A stretch of 64,000 bases of DNA from JACMLX01 sp040384325 (GCA_040384325.1 JAZKJL010000005.1:992001-1056000), one strand, 5' to 3'. Shown: positions 1 through 9,461, counted from the first letter of the stretch. Notes: generated by a model from the sequence alone, not told the origin. Program-made: numbers and translations.

Positions 1-81
1 GCTGGCCGTCTCCAGCACGATCAGTGCGGCGAGGCCGGCAAGCACGAAGGCGAGGAGCCGGGGCAGCGAGGGCAGTCGCAT
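1..81 (-). CDS. Partial ORF with N-terminal hydrophobic segment
   Basis: Reading the minus strand from an ATG at base 81 gives MRLPSLPRLLAFVLAGLAAL and then continues off the left edge. This looks like a signal peptide or first membrane segment. The frame is open further upstream on the minus strand, so the true start may lie between 81 and about 280. No family can be named from 27 residues, and no clear ribosome site precedes the ATG. Confidence 0.35.
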   Translation of the reverse strand, partial: MRLPSLPRLLAFVLAGLAALIVLETAS

Positions 82-415
82 CGGGAACTGGGGCGGTGTG
101 GCGGGCGGTCGGGACGCTGCAGGCGCGACGGCGATCGGGGAACAGACGATCGAGGCGACAACCCAGAACGAATCGTGCCCGGCATCGGCCACGGAGAGCA
201 CTGTAGCAGGGGTCACAAGCGTCTGCTCAGGCTGCTCCGTGAGGAAATGCAGGATGTGTGCCGAGCCCGACCGTGGGTGTCTGCGTCGCAGCGGCGGCGT
301 CGGCCCGCGTCGCGGTCGTCACATCGCAAACGGCTGAGTTGATCCCCGTGCCGGTGCCGAGGATACTGAGCGCGCCCGGTGTCACGCCTCACCTTCGCCG
401 CGAGAAACCATCGCC
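82..415. other. Intergenic stretch, no gene supported
   Basis: Short frames cross this stretch on both strands, but none has a recognisable domain, signal or ribosome site. It may hold the 5' part and promoter of the minus-strand gene at the left edge and the promoter of the + strand lipoprotein gene starting at 416. Confidence 0.4.
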
Positions 416-841
416 ATGAGACTGCGCGTCGCGCTCTCCTTCCTGACACTCGTCGCCGCCTGCGCACCGCGCAGCGCCACCCCCGCCGCTGCCGGAGTCG
501 CCGCCGTGACCAACGTGGATTGGGTCCTGACCGAGCTGGATGGCAAGGCGCTGTCGGTGACCGACCGCCTGCCGACGTTGCGCCTCGACCCGGCGACCGG
601 TCGGGCGACCGGCAATGCCGGGTGCAACCGTTTCACCGGCGGTTACACCCAGGCGGGCGACAGCCTTCGGTTCTCGGCGCTGGCGCTGACGCGGATGATG
701 TGTGCCGAACCCGAGCGAAACGCGCTGGAGCAGGCGTTCACCAGCGCACTGGCGGTGGTGACCGGCGCGGCGACGCCGGCCACGGATCGGCTCGAGCTGA
801 CTGGTCCGTCCGGCATCGTGGCGCGATTCCGTCGGCCGTGA
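416..841 (+). CDS. META-domain lipoprotein (HslJ-like)
   Basis: The 141-residue product starts with a short lipoprotein signal ending in the lipobox LVAAC (Cys16), so it is probably anchored in the envelope. Residues 30-140 match the META/HslJ fold: a W-x-L-x-x-L-D-G opening, the TGNAGCNRFTGGY motif and the LALTRMMCAEP segment, which normally ends near a paired cysteine. Members of this family are linked to heat and antibiotic stress in enterics, but no reaction is known. It is monocistronic, with a DinB-like gene 78 bases downstream. Confidence 0.8.
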   Translation: MRLRVALSFLTLVAACAPRSATPAAAGVAAVTNVDWVLTELDGKALSVTDRLPTLRLDPATGRATGNAGCNRFTGGYTQAGDSLRFSALALTRMMCAEPERNALEQAFTSALAVVTGAATPATDRLELTGPSGIVARFRRP

Positions 842-919
842 GCGCAGACGCCATGGCGCAGCGGTAGCTTCCGGGTGAGTCCCGAGGGCAGGTCGCGTCA
901 TCCCAGCGTGTGAGTGGTC

Positions 920-1516
920 ATGTCCGCCGTCATGAGTGAACCGATCGCGCCATCGGCGCTGTCGACCCGCCGCGCGATCGTCGAGGCGCTGGAAGCGGCG
1001 CACGAGCGGGCAGTGGAATACTGGTCGGCGTATGGCACCCCCGCGTTCTTCACCCCGATGGGTGTGCGCTGGTCGGCCTCGGAGCACGTGCGGCACCTGA
1101 CCCGTGCGATGACGCCGTTGCTGCCGGTGCTGCGTGTGCCGCGGATGGCGCTGCGGATGGCCTTCGGCGCCGCGACCGAACCGTCACGCTCGATCGAGAC
1201 GCTGGACTCGCTCTACTCGGCGGCGCTGCGCGCCGGCGGCACGGCGGGCCGCTACACACCGCCACCCGATCGCAGCGCCGCCGACATGGTGCGACGCAAC
1301 AAGATCATGGACACCCACTCCGAGACGCTGCGTGGCCTGACGCAGGCCATGGAGCGCTGGTCGGAGGATCAGCTGGATGCGCACCGGTTGCCGCATCCGC
1401 TGCTCGGCAAGCTCACCGTCCGCGAGATGATGCTCTTCACGCTGCTCCACAACCAGCACCACGTCACGGTGGCGGAGCGTCGTCGGGTCGAAGCCGGGTT
1501 GTCGCGCGGGGACTGA
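920..1516 (+). CDS. DinB-like superfamily protein
   Basis: A 198-residue protein of the DinB/YfiT four-helix fold. The histidine-bearing helices are visible: SASEHVRHLTRAM near residue 50 and LLHNQHHVTVAERR near residue 180, the usual spacing for the metal-binding triad of this fold. Members include thiol-dependent transferases and many uncharacterised proteins, so the reaction is not assigned. A GTG six bases upstream and an ATG at 932 are alternative starts. The stop lies six bases from the convergent aldehyde dehydrogenase gene. Confidence 0.75.
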   Translation: MSAVMSEPIAPSALSTRRAIVEALEAAHERAVEYWSAYGTPAFFTPMGVRWSASEHVRHLTRAMTPLLPVLRVPRMALRMAFGAATEPSRSIETLDSLYSAALRAGGTAGRYTPPPDRSAADMVRRNKIMDTHSETLRGLTQAMERWSEDQLDAHRLPHPLLGKLTVREMMLFTLLHNQHHVTVAERRRVEAGLSRGD

Positions 1517-1522
1517 GTTCCG

Positions 1523-3901
1523 CTACTCCCCGTACGGAATCCAGATGTTCTTCACCTGCGTGGCCCTGCGCAGGAAGTCGCGCCCTTCGCCCTGCGCCGC
1601 CGAGGTCCAGTCGCGCCGCGTCCACTCGGTCCAGGTGCGCTTCATGTTGTCGGCCGAGGCGCGCTCGACGACGGTGGCACCGGCCTGGCTCCCGAAGTAC
1701 CAGAGACCATCCACCTCGTCGTGCTCGGCCAGCACCTTGGCCAGTGCATCGCGTGCACCGGTGACGATGTTGATCACACCGGCCGGCAGGTCCGAGGTCT
1801 CCAGCACCTGGTAGAAATCCGTCGCGGCCAGCGGGTGCCGTTCACTGGGAATCACGATGGAAGTGTTGCCCATCGCGATCGCCGGCGCCACCAGCGAGAC
1901 GAGACCGAGCAGCGGATGGTCGCTCGGACAGACGAGGCCGAGGCAGCCGATCGGCTCGTTCATGGCCAGCGTCACACCACGCAGCGGCACGCTGTGCACG
2001 GCGCCGTCGTACTTGTCGGCCCAGGCTGCGTAGGTGAAGAGGCGAGCGATGGACTGCTCCACCTCCACCTTGCCGGCGCGTGCGCCACCCATGGCGTCGA
2101 TGCGGCGCGCGAACTCGCCCGCACGCGTGGCGAGGTTCTCGGCGATGTAATACAGGATTTGCGCGCGGTTGTGACCCGTGGCGCGCGCCCAGCCCTTCGC
2201 GGCCAGTGCGGCGGTGACAGCGTTGCGCAGGTCCTTGCGGTTGCCGTCGCCCACCTCGCCCACCGTGAAGCCGTCCGGCCCGCGCACGGTGATGCTGTAG
2301 CCACCATCGGGTCGCACCTGCTTGCCCCCGATGAAGAACTTCGGCGTGCGGTCGATGTCGGGCAGCGCGAAGTCGTTGCTCGACGCCTGCGCCGGTGTGG
2401 GCAGTGGCGCATCGACCATCGGCTCGGCGCCCTTCTTCCACGTCGGCACGAGGTACTCGTACATGCCCTCGCGGCCCCCTTCGCGTCCGAAGCCGCTTTC
2501 CTTGTAGCCACCGAAACCCGCGGCCGCGTCGAACAGGTTGGTGGAGTTCACCCAGACGATGCCGGACTTGATCTTCGGCGCGATGTCGAGCGCGAGGTTG
2601 ATGTTCTCCGTCCACACACTGCTGGCGAGGCCATACGGTGTGTTGTTGGCCAGCTCCACCGCTTCCGACGGCGTGCGGAAGGTCATGGACACCAGCACCG
2701 GTCCGAAGATCTCTTCCTGCACGATGCGCGCGGCCGGCGACACGCCGGTGAACAGCGTGGGCGGATAGAAGCACCCGGTGGTGGGCACGGCCCACGACGG
2801 CTGCCACATCTGCGACCCCTCGTGCACGCCCGCATCCACCAGCGTGCGGATGCGATCCAGCTGCACCGGATCCACGATCGCACCCATGTCGATCGACTTG
2901 TCGAGCGGGGAGCCGATGCGCAGCGTCTCCATGCGGGCGCGGATCTTGTCCTCGAGCTGCGTGGCCACGCCTTCCTGCACCAGCAGGCGAGAACCGGCGC
3001 AGCAGACCTGTCCCTGGTTGAACCAGATCGCGTCCACCACGCCTTCGACCACGCTGTCCAGGTCCGCGTCCTCGAAGACGATGAACGGACTCTTGCCGCC
3101 CAGTTCCAGCGACAGCTTGATGCCACTGCCCGCGGTGGCACGACGGATGATCTTGCCTACCTCGGTGGAGCCGGTGAACGCGAGCTTGTCGATGCCCTTG
3201 TGCGCCACCAGCGCCTTGCCGGTGTCCCCGTCGCCGGTGACGACGTTCAGCACACCCGCCGGCAATCCCGCATCGCGCGCGATCTCGGCGAAGCAGAGCG
3301 CCGTCAGGGGCGTGAACTCGGCCGGCTTGAGCACCACCGTGCAGCCGGCGGCGAGGGCCGGCGCGATCTTCCAGGCCAGCATCAGCAGCGGGAAGTTCCA
3401 CGGAATGATCTGGCCGCAGACACCGGCGCCGGTGAATCCCGCGAACTCGGCGTCGAGCAGCTGCGCCCAGCCGGCGTGGTGATAGAAGTGCCGCGCCACG
3501 AGTGGGATGTCGAGGTCGCGCGTCTCGCGGATCGGCTTGCCGTTGTCCATCGTCTCCAGCACGGCCAGCAGGCGCGCATGCTTCTGCACCGCACGTGCGA
3601 GGGCGTACAGGTGGCGCGCGCGGCCATGTCCGCCGAGCGCCTGCCACTGCGGGAGTGCGGTGCGCGCCGCGCGCACGGCAGCATCGATGTCGGCGTCGCT
3701 GCCCTGCGTGACCTTCGCCAGCAGTGTGCCGGTGGCCGGGTTGTTCACCGCGAACGTCTTGCCATGCTTGGTGAACGCACCGTCGATGAAGTGCCCGAAG
3801 GTGCCCAGCTGGTGCCGCTCGAGCCATTCACGCACCGGCGCATCGCCCTCGGGGGCGGGGCCATAGGCCATGGTCTCGAAGATGTCGGCGACGGTTGTCA
3901 T
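1523..3901 (-). CDS. Two-domain aldehyde dehydrogenase (ALDH16-like)
   Basis: At 792 residues this is about 1.6 times a normal aldehyde dehydrogenase. The first half (about residues 30-490) is a full NAD(P)-dependent enzyme with the LELGGKSP glutamate motif and the NQGQVCC catalytic cysteine motif. The second half (about 520-790) repeats the cofactor-binding part of the fold but has no FxxxGQxC motif, so it is probably non-catalytic, as in the ALDH16 family. It follows deoC by 19 bases on the same strand. A likely role is oxidation of the acetaldehyde or other aldehyde released by deoxyribose-phosphate aldolase; the substrate is inferred from context. Confidence 0.88.
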   Translation of the reverse strand: MTTVADIFETMAYGPAPEGDAPVREWLERHQLGTFGHFIDGAFTKHGKTFAVNNPATGTLLAKVTQGSDADIDAAVRAARTALPQWQALGGHGRARHLYALARAVQKHARLLAVLETMDNGKPIRETRDLDIPLVARHFYHHAGWAQLLDAEFAGFTGAGVCGQIIPWNFPLLMLAWKIAPALAAGCTVVLKPAEFTPLTALCFAEIARDAGLPAGVLNVVTGDGDTGKALVAHKGIDKLAFTGSTEVGKIIRRATAGSGIKLSLELGGKSPFIVFEDADLDSVVEGVVDAIWFNQGQVCCAGSRLLVQEGVATQLEDKIRARMETLRIGSPLDKSIDMGAIVDPVQLDRIRTLVDAGVHEGSQMWQPSWAVPTTGCFYPPTLFTGVSPAARIVQEEIFGPVLVSMTFRTPSEAVELANNTPYGLASSVWTENINLALDIAPKIKSGIVWVNSTNLFDAAAGFGGYKESGFGREGGREGMYEYLVPTWKKGAEPMVDAPLPTPAQASSNDFALPDIDRTPKFFIGGKQVRPDGGYSITVRGPDGFTVGEVGDGNRKDLRNAVTAALAAKGWARATGHNRAQILYYIAENLATRAGEFARRIDAMGGARAGKVEVEQSIARLFTYAAWADKYDGAVHSVPLRGVTLAMNEPIGCLGLVCPSDHPLLGLVSLVAPAIAMGNTSIVIPSERHPLAATDFYQVLETSDLPAGVINIVTGARDALAKVLAEHDEVDGLWYFGSQAGATVVERASADNMKRTWTEWTRRDWTSAAQGEGRDFLRRATQVKNIWIPYGE

Positions 3902-3920
3902 GTGTGGTCGGTGCGGTGGG

Positions 3921-4976
3921 TCACGGCATCGGCTGGCGATACGCCGCAGCGTATCGGCCGGTGACGAAGTGTTCGAGCTGCCGTTCGATGTCGGTGAGCA
4001 GGCCGCTGGCGCCGAAGCGGAACAGGTCGGGCTTGAGCCAGCGATCGCCCAGCTCCTCCTTCATCAGCGCCAGCCAGTCCAGCGCACCCTTGGCGACACG
4101 AATGCCACCCGCGGGCTTGAAGCCCACCACGTGGCCGGTCTGCTCACGGTACGCGCGGATCATGCGGACCATCACCAGGCCCACCGGCAGCGTGGCATTC
4201 TCCGGCTCCTTGCCGGTGCTGGTCTTGATGAAGTCCGAGCCGGCCTGCATCGCCACCATGCTGGCGCGTGCGACGTTGGTCATCGTCGCCAGTTCGCCGG
4301 TGGCGAGGATGGCCTTCATGTGCGCGTCACCGCAGGCCTCGCGGAATCGCCGCACCTCGTCGTACAGCGCGTGCCAGTTGCCGGTGAGCACATGGGCGCG
4401 GGTGACGACGATGTCGATCTCCTGCGCGCCCGCCGCCACGCTGGCCTTGATCTCGGCGATGCGCTGCTCGATCGGACTGAGGCCGGCGGGGAATCCGGTG
4501 GACACCGCGGCCACCGGGATGCCGCTGCCCGCCAGCGCCTCGACGGCCGTCGCCACCAGGCCGTGATAGACGCAGACGGCGCCGGTGGTGATCGGCAGGT
4601 GCGTCACGCCGAGGGCCACGCGCAGGTCGTCGCGGATCGGGTTGCGCGCCTTGGCGCAGAGGCGACGCACGTTGCCCGGCGTGTCGTCACCGGAGAGCGT
4701 GGTGAGGTCCATGCAGGTGATGGCGCGCAGCAGCCAGGCTGCCTGCCACTCCTTCTTCACCGTCCGCCGGGTGGGGATGGTGGACGCCCGCCGTTCCACC
4801 GCGCTGCGGTTGACGCGGATGGCGCGCACCACGTCGAGGTCGAGTGGGGTGCCCGGGTTCCGATCCACATGCGCGCCGATGGGTTCGGGCAACGACGGCC
4901 GCACCAGCGTGGGGCGGGCCGGGGCAGCATTGCCGGTCGGCGCTGCGGAAGGGGTCGGTCGGTTGCCAAGCGTCAT
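3921..4976 (-). CDS. deoC: Deoxyribose-phosphate aldolase
   Basis: The enzyme splits 2-deoxyribose 5-phosphate into glyceraldehyde 3-phosphate and acetaldehyde in deoxynucleoside breakdown. It is a 351-residue TIM barrel. The Schiff-base lysine region GSDFIKTSTGK and the second lysine region VGFKPAGGIR are both intact, as is EIDIVV on an inner strand. About 60 proline/alanine-rich residues precede the barrel, so it is longer than the usual 220-260 residue bacterial enzyme and resembles the longer DeoC type. It is the first gene of a two-gene operon with the aldehyde dehydrogenase. Confidence 0.92.
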   Translation of the reverse strand: MTLGNRPTPSAAPTGNAAPARPTLVRPSLPEPIGAHVDRNPGTPLDLDVVRAIRVNRSAVERRASTIPTRRTVKKEWQAAWLLRAITCMDLTTLSGDDTPGNVRRLCAKARNPIRDDLRVALGVTHLPITTGAVCVYHGLVATAVEALAGSGIPVAAVSTGFPAGLSPIEQRIAEIKASVAAGAQEIDIVVTRAHVLTGNWHALYDEVRRFREACGDAHMKAILATGELATMTNVARASMVAMQAGSDFIKTSTGKEPENATLPVGLVMVRMIRAYREQTGHVVGFKPAGGIRVAKGALDWLALMKEELGDRWLKPDLFRFGASGLLTDIERQLEHFVTGRYAAAYRQPMP

Positions 4977-5194
4977 CTGCGCACCTGCGCCGAGATCAGC
5001 GCGGGCCGGGCCTGAGAGCGGCAGCGGTGGCTGATACGTGGACAGGTGAAGCTAAGGAACCTCGCCCCAAGAGGCACGGGCCACGCCCCAGCCGATGCGG
5101 GAGGCGCGCCGGCCAACGGATGCCGGACGCGCCCACGTTCCGCGGCTGGCGCGGTGCGGTAGACTCACCGCGATGATGATCCGAAGGGGCGCGA

Positions 5195-5698
5195 ATGACT
5201 GAACGGTTCACGGAATCGCGGGCGACGGCGGAGGACTTCGGGCACGAGTTCCTCGTCAGCTGCCCGCGCTGCGCCAGTCGTGCGCTGGTGCGAGACCGCG
5301 GACCCGACGCCTTCGAGCGGCGCATCGTGCTCAGCTGCGCCACCTGCGGGCATGCCGACGTGTTCCAGCGCACGCAGCCCGGCGTACGCACTTGCGCCGA
5401 CCCGACCTGGTTCGAGACGGGCGCGGTGGGCATCGGTGCGCCGGTGGACTGGTACTTCCACCTGCCGCTCTGGTTGCAGGCACCCTGCTGCGGCGAGGTG
5501 CTGTGGGCGTGGAATGCGGCCCATCTCGACTTCCTCGAGCGATACGTGCGCGCGCAGCTGAGGGAACGGGTGCCGAGCGACGAACATGGCTGGAGCAACC
5601 GCAGCCTGGTGAGCCGGATGCCGCGCTGGATCAGCGCGGCGAAGAACCGATCGGCGGTGCTGGCCACGATTGCGCGGCTGCGCGAACGGGTGCCGTGA
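5195..5698 (+). CDS. Zinc-ribbon conserved hypothetical protein
   Basis: A 167-residue soluble protein with two CxxC knuckles near the N-terminus (SCPRCASRA and SCATCGHAD), which should bind zinc like TFIIB-type ribbons. The middle carries a third cysteine pair in APCCGEVLWAWNAAHLDFLERYV, followed by a basic C-terminus. I recognise the general pattern from conserved hypothetical proteins but know no function. It converges on the MFS transporter gene with only three bases between the stops. Confidence 0.65.
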   Translation: MTERFTESRATAEDFGHEFLVSCPRCASRALVRDRGPDAFERRIVLSCATCGHADVFQRTQPGVRTCADPTWFETGAVGIGAPVDWYFHLPLWLQAPCCGEVLWAWNAAHLDFLERYVRAQLRERVPSDEHGWSNRSLVSRMPRWISAAKNRSAVLATIARLRERVP

Positions 5699-5701
5699 TC
5701 G

Positions 5702-7054
5702 TCAGGCGTCGGCCGGCACTGGCACACGGACGGCGATCGGCTTGAGCGCCAGGTTGGCGGCGAAACCGACCAGCAGCAGCCCCGCCATCAGGTACATCGT
5801 CACGCTATACGCTTCGGCCTTCGGCACACCGCGGCCGATCTGGAACTCGCGGATGTAGTTCACCAGCACGGGACCGAGCACACCGGCGGTGGACCACGCG
5901 GTGAGCAACCGGCCGTGGATGGCGCCCACCTGCAAGGTGCCGAACCGATCGCGCAGGTAGGCGGGAATGGTCGCGAAGCCGCCGCCGTACATGCTCAGGA
6001 TCAGCGCGTAGGCGCAGATGAAGACCAGCACGCTGCCGCTGCGGCCGATGGACGGGATGGTGGCGTAGAGCGCCGCACCGAGCAGGAAGAACGTGGCGTA
6101 GGTGGCGCGCCGTCCGATGTGATCACTGAGTGACGACCACGCAAAACGCCCCAGCAGGTTCGCGAGGCTGAGCAGCACCACGAAGCTCGCCGCCTGTGCG
6201 ACGCTGATGCGGCCGGGGAACATCTCTTGGATCATCGCCGAGGCCTGACCCAGCACACCGATGCCGGCGGTGACGTTCACGCACAGCATCGTCCACAGCA
6301 GCCAGAACTCGCGGGTGCGCACCGCGTCGCGCACCGGCACACCGGTCGGCACACGGGTGCTGCGCGACACCCGCAGCGCGATGGCGTCGGACGGCGTCCA
6401 GTCGCTGGCCGGCACGCGCACGGTGAACACGCCGAACATCATCAGCACCAGGTAGAGAGCCGACAGCGTGAGGAAGGTCGGCGCGACGCCGTTGCTGGTG
6501 GCGTTGCGGAAGTGCGCCATCAACCACACCGAGAGCGGCGACGCGATGATCGCACCGCCGCCGAAGCCCATGATCGCGAGCCCCGTCGCCATGCCGGGGC
6601 GATCGGGAAACCACTTGATGAGCGTCGAGACGGGCGAGATGTAGCCGATGCCGAGCCCGATGCCGCCGATCACGCCGTAGCCCACGATCAGGAGCCAGAA
6701 CTGATGCGTCGCGATGCCGGCGGCGCCGAGCGCCAGGCCACTGCTGAAGCAGAGCGCCGATACGAACATCGCAGCGCGCGGCCCCACACGCTCGAGCCAA
6801 CTGCCGAACAGTGCCGCTGAGAGACCGAGGAAGACGATCGCGGTGCTGAACACCCAGCCGATGGTGCTGACCTTCCAATCGTCGGGCGCGGCGCTGCTGA
6901 TTCCGATCGCCTTCGAGAGCGGCAGCGAGAACACGCTGAACGCGTACGCCTGCCCGATGCTCAGATGGATGGCGAGCGCGGCCGGTGGCACACGCCAACG
7001 ATTGAAGCCGGCGGGCGCCACCGAATGTTCGCGATCGAGAAAGGCAGGCAGCAC
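5702..7054 (-). CDS. OFA-family MFS transporter
   Basis: A 450-residue membrane protein with about twelve hydrophobic segments in the pattern of the oxalate/formate antiporter (OFA) branch of the major facilitator superfamily. The opening FNRWRVPPAALAIHLSIGQAYAF-type region, the GYGVIGGIGLGIGY segment and KWFPDRPGMATGLAIMGFG are family hallmarks. The substrate is likely a small carboxylate, but that cannot be read from sequence. The start is a GTG. It diverges from the CHAT-domain gene across about 100 bases. Confidence 0.88.
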   Translation of the reverse strand: MLPAFLDREHSVAPAGFNRWRVPPAALAIHLSIGQAYAFSVFSLPLSKAIGISSAAPDDWKVSTIGWVFSTAIVFLGLSAALFGSWLERVGPRAAMFVSALCFSSGLALGAAGIATHQFWLLIVGYGVIGGIGLGIGYISPVSTLIKWFPDRPGMATGLAIMGFGGGAIIASPLSVWLMAHFRNATSNGVAPTFLTLSALYLVLMMFGVFTVRVPASDWTPSDAIALRVSRSTRVPTGVPVRDAVRTREFWLLWTMLCVNVTAGIGVLGQASAMIQEMFPGRISVAQAASFVVLLSLANLLGRFAWSSLSDHIGRRATYATFFLLGAALYATIPSIGRSGSVLVFICAYALILSMYGGGFATIPAYLRDRFGTLQVGAIHGRLLTAWSTAGVLGPVLVNYIREFQIGRGVPKAEAYSVTMYLMAGLLLVGFAANLALKPIAVRVPVPADA

Positions 7055-7157
7055 GTCGTGGCGTGTGGTGGGGAAGTCGCAAACTTATCGCACATGCCGA
7101 CCTGAGCGGCACGTGCCTCTCGCGAGAACGCCTGTCATGGTGGCACGTTCCACACAT

Positions 7158-9353
7158 ATGCCTGATACAGAACAGCCGACGATGGCTCCGTTGCTGATGG
7201 AAGTGGTCTGGGGTGACATCACGCGTGTCCCCGGCGACCTGTACGTGGTGGGTCACTACAACGGTGTCGAACCGCAGGGTGCGGCACTGGCACTCGACCG
7301 CCACGTGATTTCGCGCATGCCCGATCGCCGACGTGGATCGGAACGCCTCACACTCACGCGACTCTCGCACTTCGGGCAGCTCGCGCCCGACTTCGGCGAC
7401 ATCGAGTTCTTCCCCGGGCAGCAACGCGGTGATCCCGACACGTCGGTGACGGTCGCCATCGTGGGCATGGGATTTCCCGGCACCTACACGCGTGCGCGGC
7501 ATCGCGACCTGATGTCGCGCATGGCGACCAAGGTGATGTCGCTGCCGGAAGTCTCGTTGCTCAACATGGTGCTGATCGGCAGCGGCGAAGGCACGCTGCG
7601 CGTCTGGGAAGCGCTGGACGGATTGCTGGCCGCGATGGTGAGCTTCGCCCCATCACTCGACGAAGGCGTGCCATCGCGACTGACCGCGTTGCGCATCGTG
7701 GAACGGGACCTCGGCAAGGCGCGCGCGATCCACGCCGAGCTGGTGGCGCGTGTGGCGTGGTACCAGCCGATGCTGCACGCGGAGCGCGTCCACGTCACGG
7801 TGACGCCGGAAGTGGTGGGTATCCCCGACCAGGCACATTCGCACCGACAACTGTCACAGTCGAACCTGTTCGCGCTGCTGATGGCCGCCGCGTCGTCGGA
7901 GCGCGGCCGCGAGGCGGCGTGTGCGTTGCTGGGACAGCTGGACGCGGAATCGGATGCGCATCGCAGCGTGACATCCGAGCAGTTGCGCCAGGCGCTGGTG
8001 GATGCGAGCGAGACACTGACGGCGCAGTTCACCGAGATCGAGGCGCGCCGCGCCGACACGCTGAGCCCCGAGCAACGCGCGAAATCGGGATTGACGGTGC
8101 CAAGTCGCCCGCTGGCGCGCCCGCGGCGGCCGGTGGACCTGCTGCGCGTGAAGGTGGAGGGTTTCGACGGCGCCTACGGCGACACGCCGGTGCGCCTGTC
8201 GTACGTGCGTGCGCCGGACGGTGTGCGTGTCGCCGCGATCACCGACATGGCGACGGTGGCGCAACGCGTGATCCCGGTGGACTTCGCGCTGATCCACGAA
8301 CAGATCGAGTTGATCCAGCGCGACAATCCGGAAGCGAGCGAGGACCAGGTGATGCAGGCCGCCCGCCTGCTGCGCCGCCTGCTCATTCCGCCCGACCTGC
8401 GCGTGCTGCTGAACGGCGCCAGCCAGCTGGTGCTGGACGTGGACCGCGACATGGCCGCGGTGCCGTGGGAAGTGATGCAGGTGGACGCCGACGACATGAT
8501 GACCGGCGGCGGCGACATGGAACCGGTGATGGTGCACCTCGGCCTCGCGCGACCGATCGCGCGGCAACTGCGCACGTCGCTCAGTCCCTCGAGCACCACG
8601 ATCGTGAAGGGCCGTGGTCCACTGCGCGCACTGGTGATCGGTGATCCGGGTGATCCGGGACGCGGCGAAAGCCTGCCCGGCGCACGACGTGAGGCGCTGG
8701 CGATGACGGAACTCCTGCGTTCGCAGAAGGTGGAGGTGCACCTTCTGCTCGGTGCGCCCGGACACAGTGATGGCCACGCGCCGGCCACGCGGTCGGCGGT
8801 GATCGACCGGCTCTCTCGGCGCGCGTCGCCATACGACATCCTGCACTACTGCGGGCACGGCGTGTTCGACCCGGCCGATCCCTCCGAAAGCGGTTGGCTG
8901 TTCGCCGATGGTGTGCTGGGGCCGAACGAGTTGCGCCTGGCGCTGGAAACCGGAGCACCGCCGCTGATCCTCGCCAACGCCTGCCTCAGTGGCCGGATCG
9001 CGGAGCCGGTGCGGAAGGCCGGGCAGAGTGCCGAGACATGGACGGAGCACGGGCTGGTTCCCGGGCTGGCGGACGCGATGCTGCAATACGGCGCCCGCAA
9101 CTTCATCGGCACCTGCCGGGAGATCAGCGACGAGGGCGCGGTGCGGTTCGCGGAGGTGTTCTACCGCCGAATCCTCCCCAACGAGACGGATGCGGAGTCG
9201 GTCGGCGCCTCGCTGCTGGCGGCGCGCGATGCGCTGTATGCCGAGCGAAAGAAGTTCGGGTCGTTGTGGGCCACCTACCAGCACTTCGGCAATCCCGCCT
9301 GGCGGATCCGGCCGCCGATGCCCTCGTTCGACACCGAGTCCACCCAGGCCTGA
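7158..9353 (+). CDS. CHAT-domain caspase-like protein with unusual N-terminal domain
   Basis: This 731-residue protein ends in a CHAT (caspase HetF-associated TPR) domain. The catalytic pair is visible: His567 in ILHYCGHGVFDP and Cys609 in LILANACLSGR, followed by the usual GARNFIGTC strand. Unlike most CHAT proteins it has no TPR array. The first about 150 residues (VPGDLYVVGHYNGVEPQGA onward) resemble the macro-like N-terminal domain of leucyl aminopeptidases, and the middle is of unknown fold. Some CHAT proteins are effectors in defence systems, others are housekeeping proteases; no partner genes lie next to this one. An in-frame ATG at 7137 is an alternative start. An open frame extending back to 6714 overlaps the divergent transporter and is not the start. 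Confidence 0.8.
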   Translation: MPDTEQPTMAPLLMEVVWGDITRVPGDLYVVGHYNGVEPQGAALALDRHVISRMPDRRRGSERLTLTRLSHFGQLAPDFGDIEFFPGQQRGDPDTSVTVAIVGMGFPGTYTRARHRDLMSRMATKVMSLPEVSLLNMVLIGSGEGTLRVWEALDGLLAAMVSFAPSLDEGVPSRLTALRIVERDLGKARAIHAELVARVAWYQPMLHAERVHVTVTPEVVGIPDQAHSHRQLSQSNLFALLMAAASSERGREAACALLGQLDAESDAHRSVTSEQLRQALVDASETLTAQFTEIEARRADTLSPEQRAKSGLTVPSRPLARPRRPVDLLRVKVEGFDGAYGDTPVRLSYVRAPDGVRVAAITDMATVAQRVIPVDFALIHEQIELIQRDNPEASEDQVMQAARLLRRLLIPPDLRVLLNGASQLVLDVDRDMAAVPWEVMQVDADDMMTGGGDMEPVMVHLGLARPIARQLRTSLSPSSTTIVKGRGPLRALVIGDPGDPGRGESLPGARREALAMTELLRSQKVEVHLLLGAPGHSDGHAPATRSAVIDRLSRRASPYDILHYCGHGVFDPADPSESGWLFADGVLGPNELRLALETGAPPLILANACLSGRIAEPVRKAGQSAETWTEHGLVPGLADAMLQYGARNFIGTCREISDEGAVRFAEVFYRRILPNETDAESVGASLLAARDALYAERKKFGSLWATYQHFGNPAWRIRPPMPSFDTESTQA

Positions 9354-9383
9354 ACCCGGATCTCGCCCTCCAGACATCCGGTA

Positions 9384-9433
9384 TTGACATACCCCCCTCC
9401 CCTATGCAATCTTATACCTGTGGGGGGTATACT
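9384..9433 (+). promoter_or_regulatory. Copper-responsive operator/promoter of the copZ operon
   Basis: A perfect 9-base inverted repeat, ATACCCCCC (9389-9397) and GGGGGGTAT (9422-9430), lies 32 bases before copZ. CsoR-type repressors bind such TAC/C-tract...G-tract/GTA palindromes, and a csoR gene is in the operon. A TTGACA box (9384-9389) abuts the left arm and a TATACT box (9428-9433) overlaps the right arm. Their spacing to each other is too long for one promoter, so which hexamer is used is uncertain. Confidence 0.75.
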
Positions 9434-9461
9434 TACCGCAGGATGAGACACTGGGGGAACG

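Noticed and set aside
1721..3964. 747-codon + strand ORF opposite the aldehyde dehydrogenase
   Set aside because: GC-rich shadow frame; the minus strand encodes a clear ALDH.
6714..7157. N-terminal extension of the CHAT protein
   Set aside because: It overlaps the divergent MFS gene and has no family similarity; the start was set at 7158.
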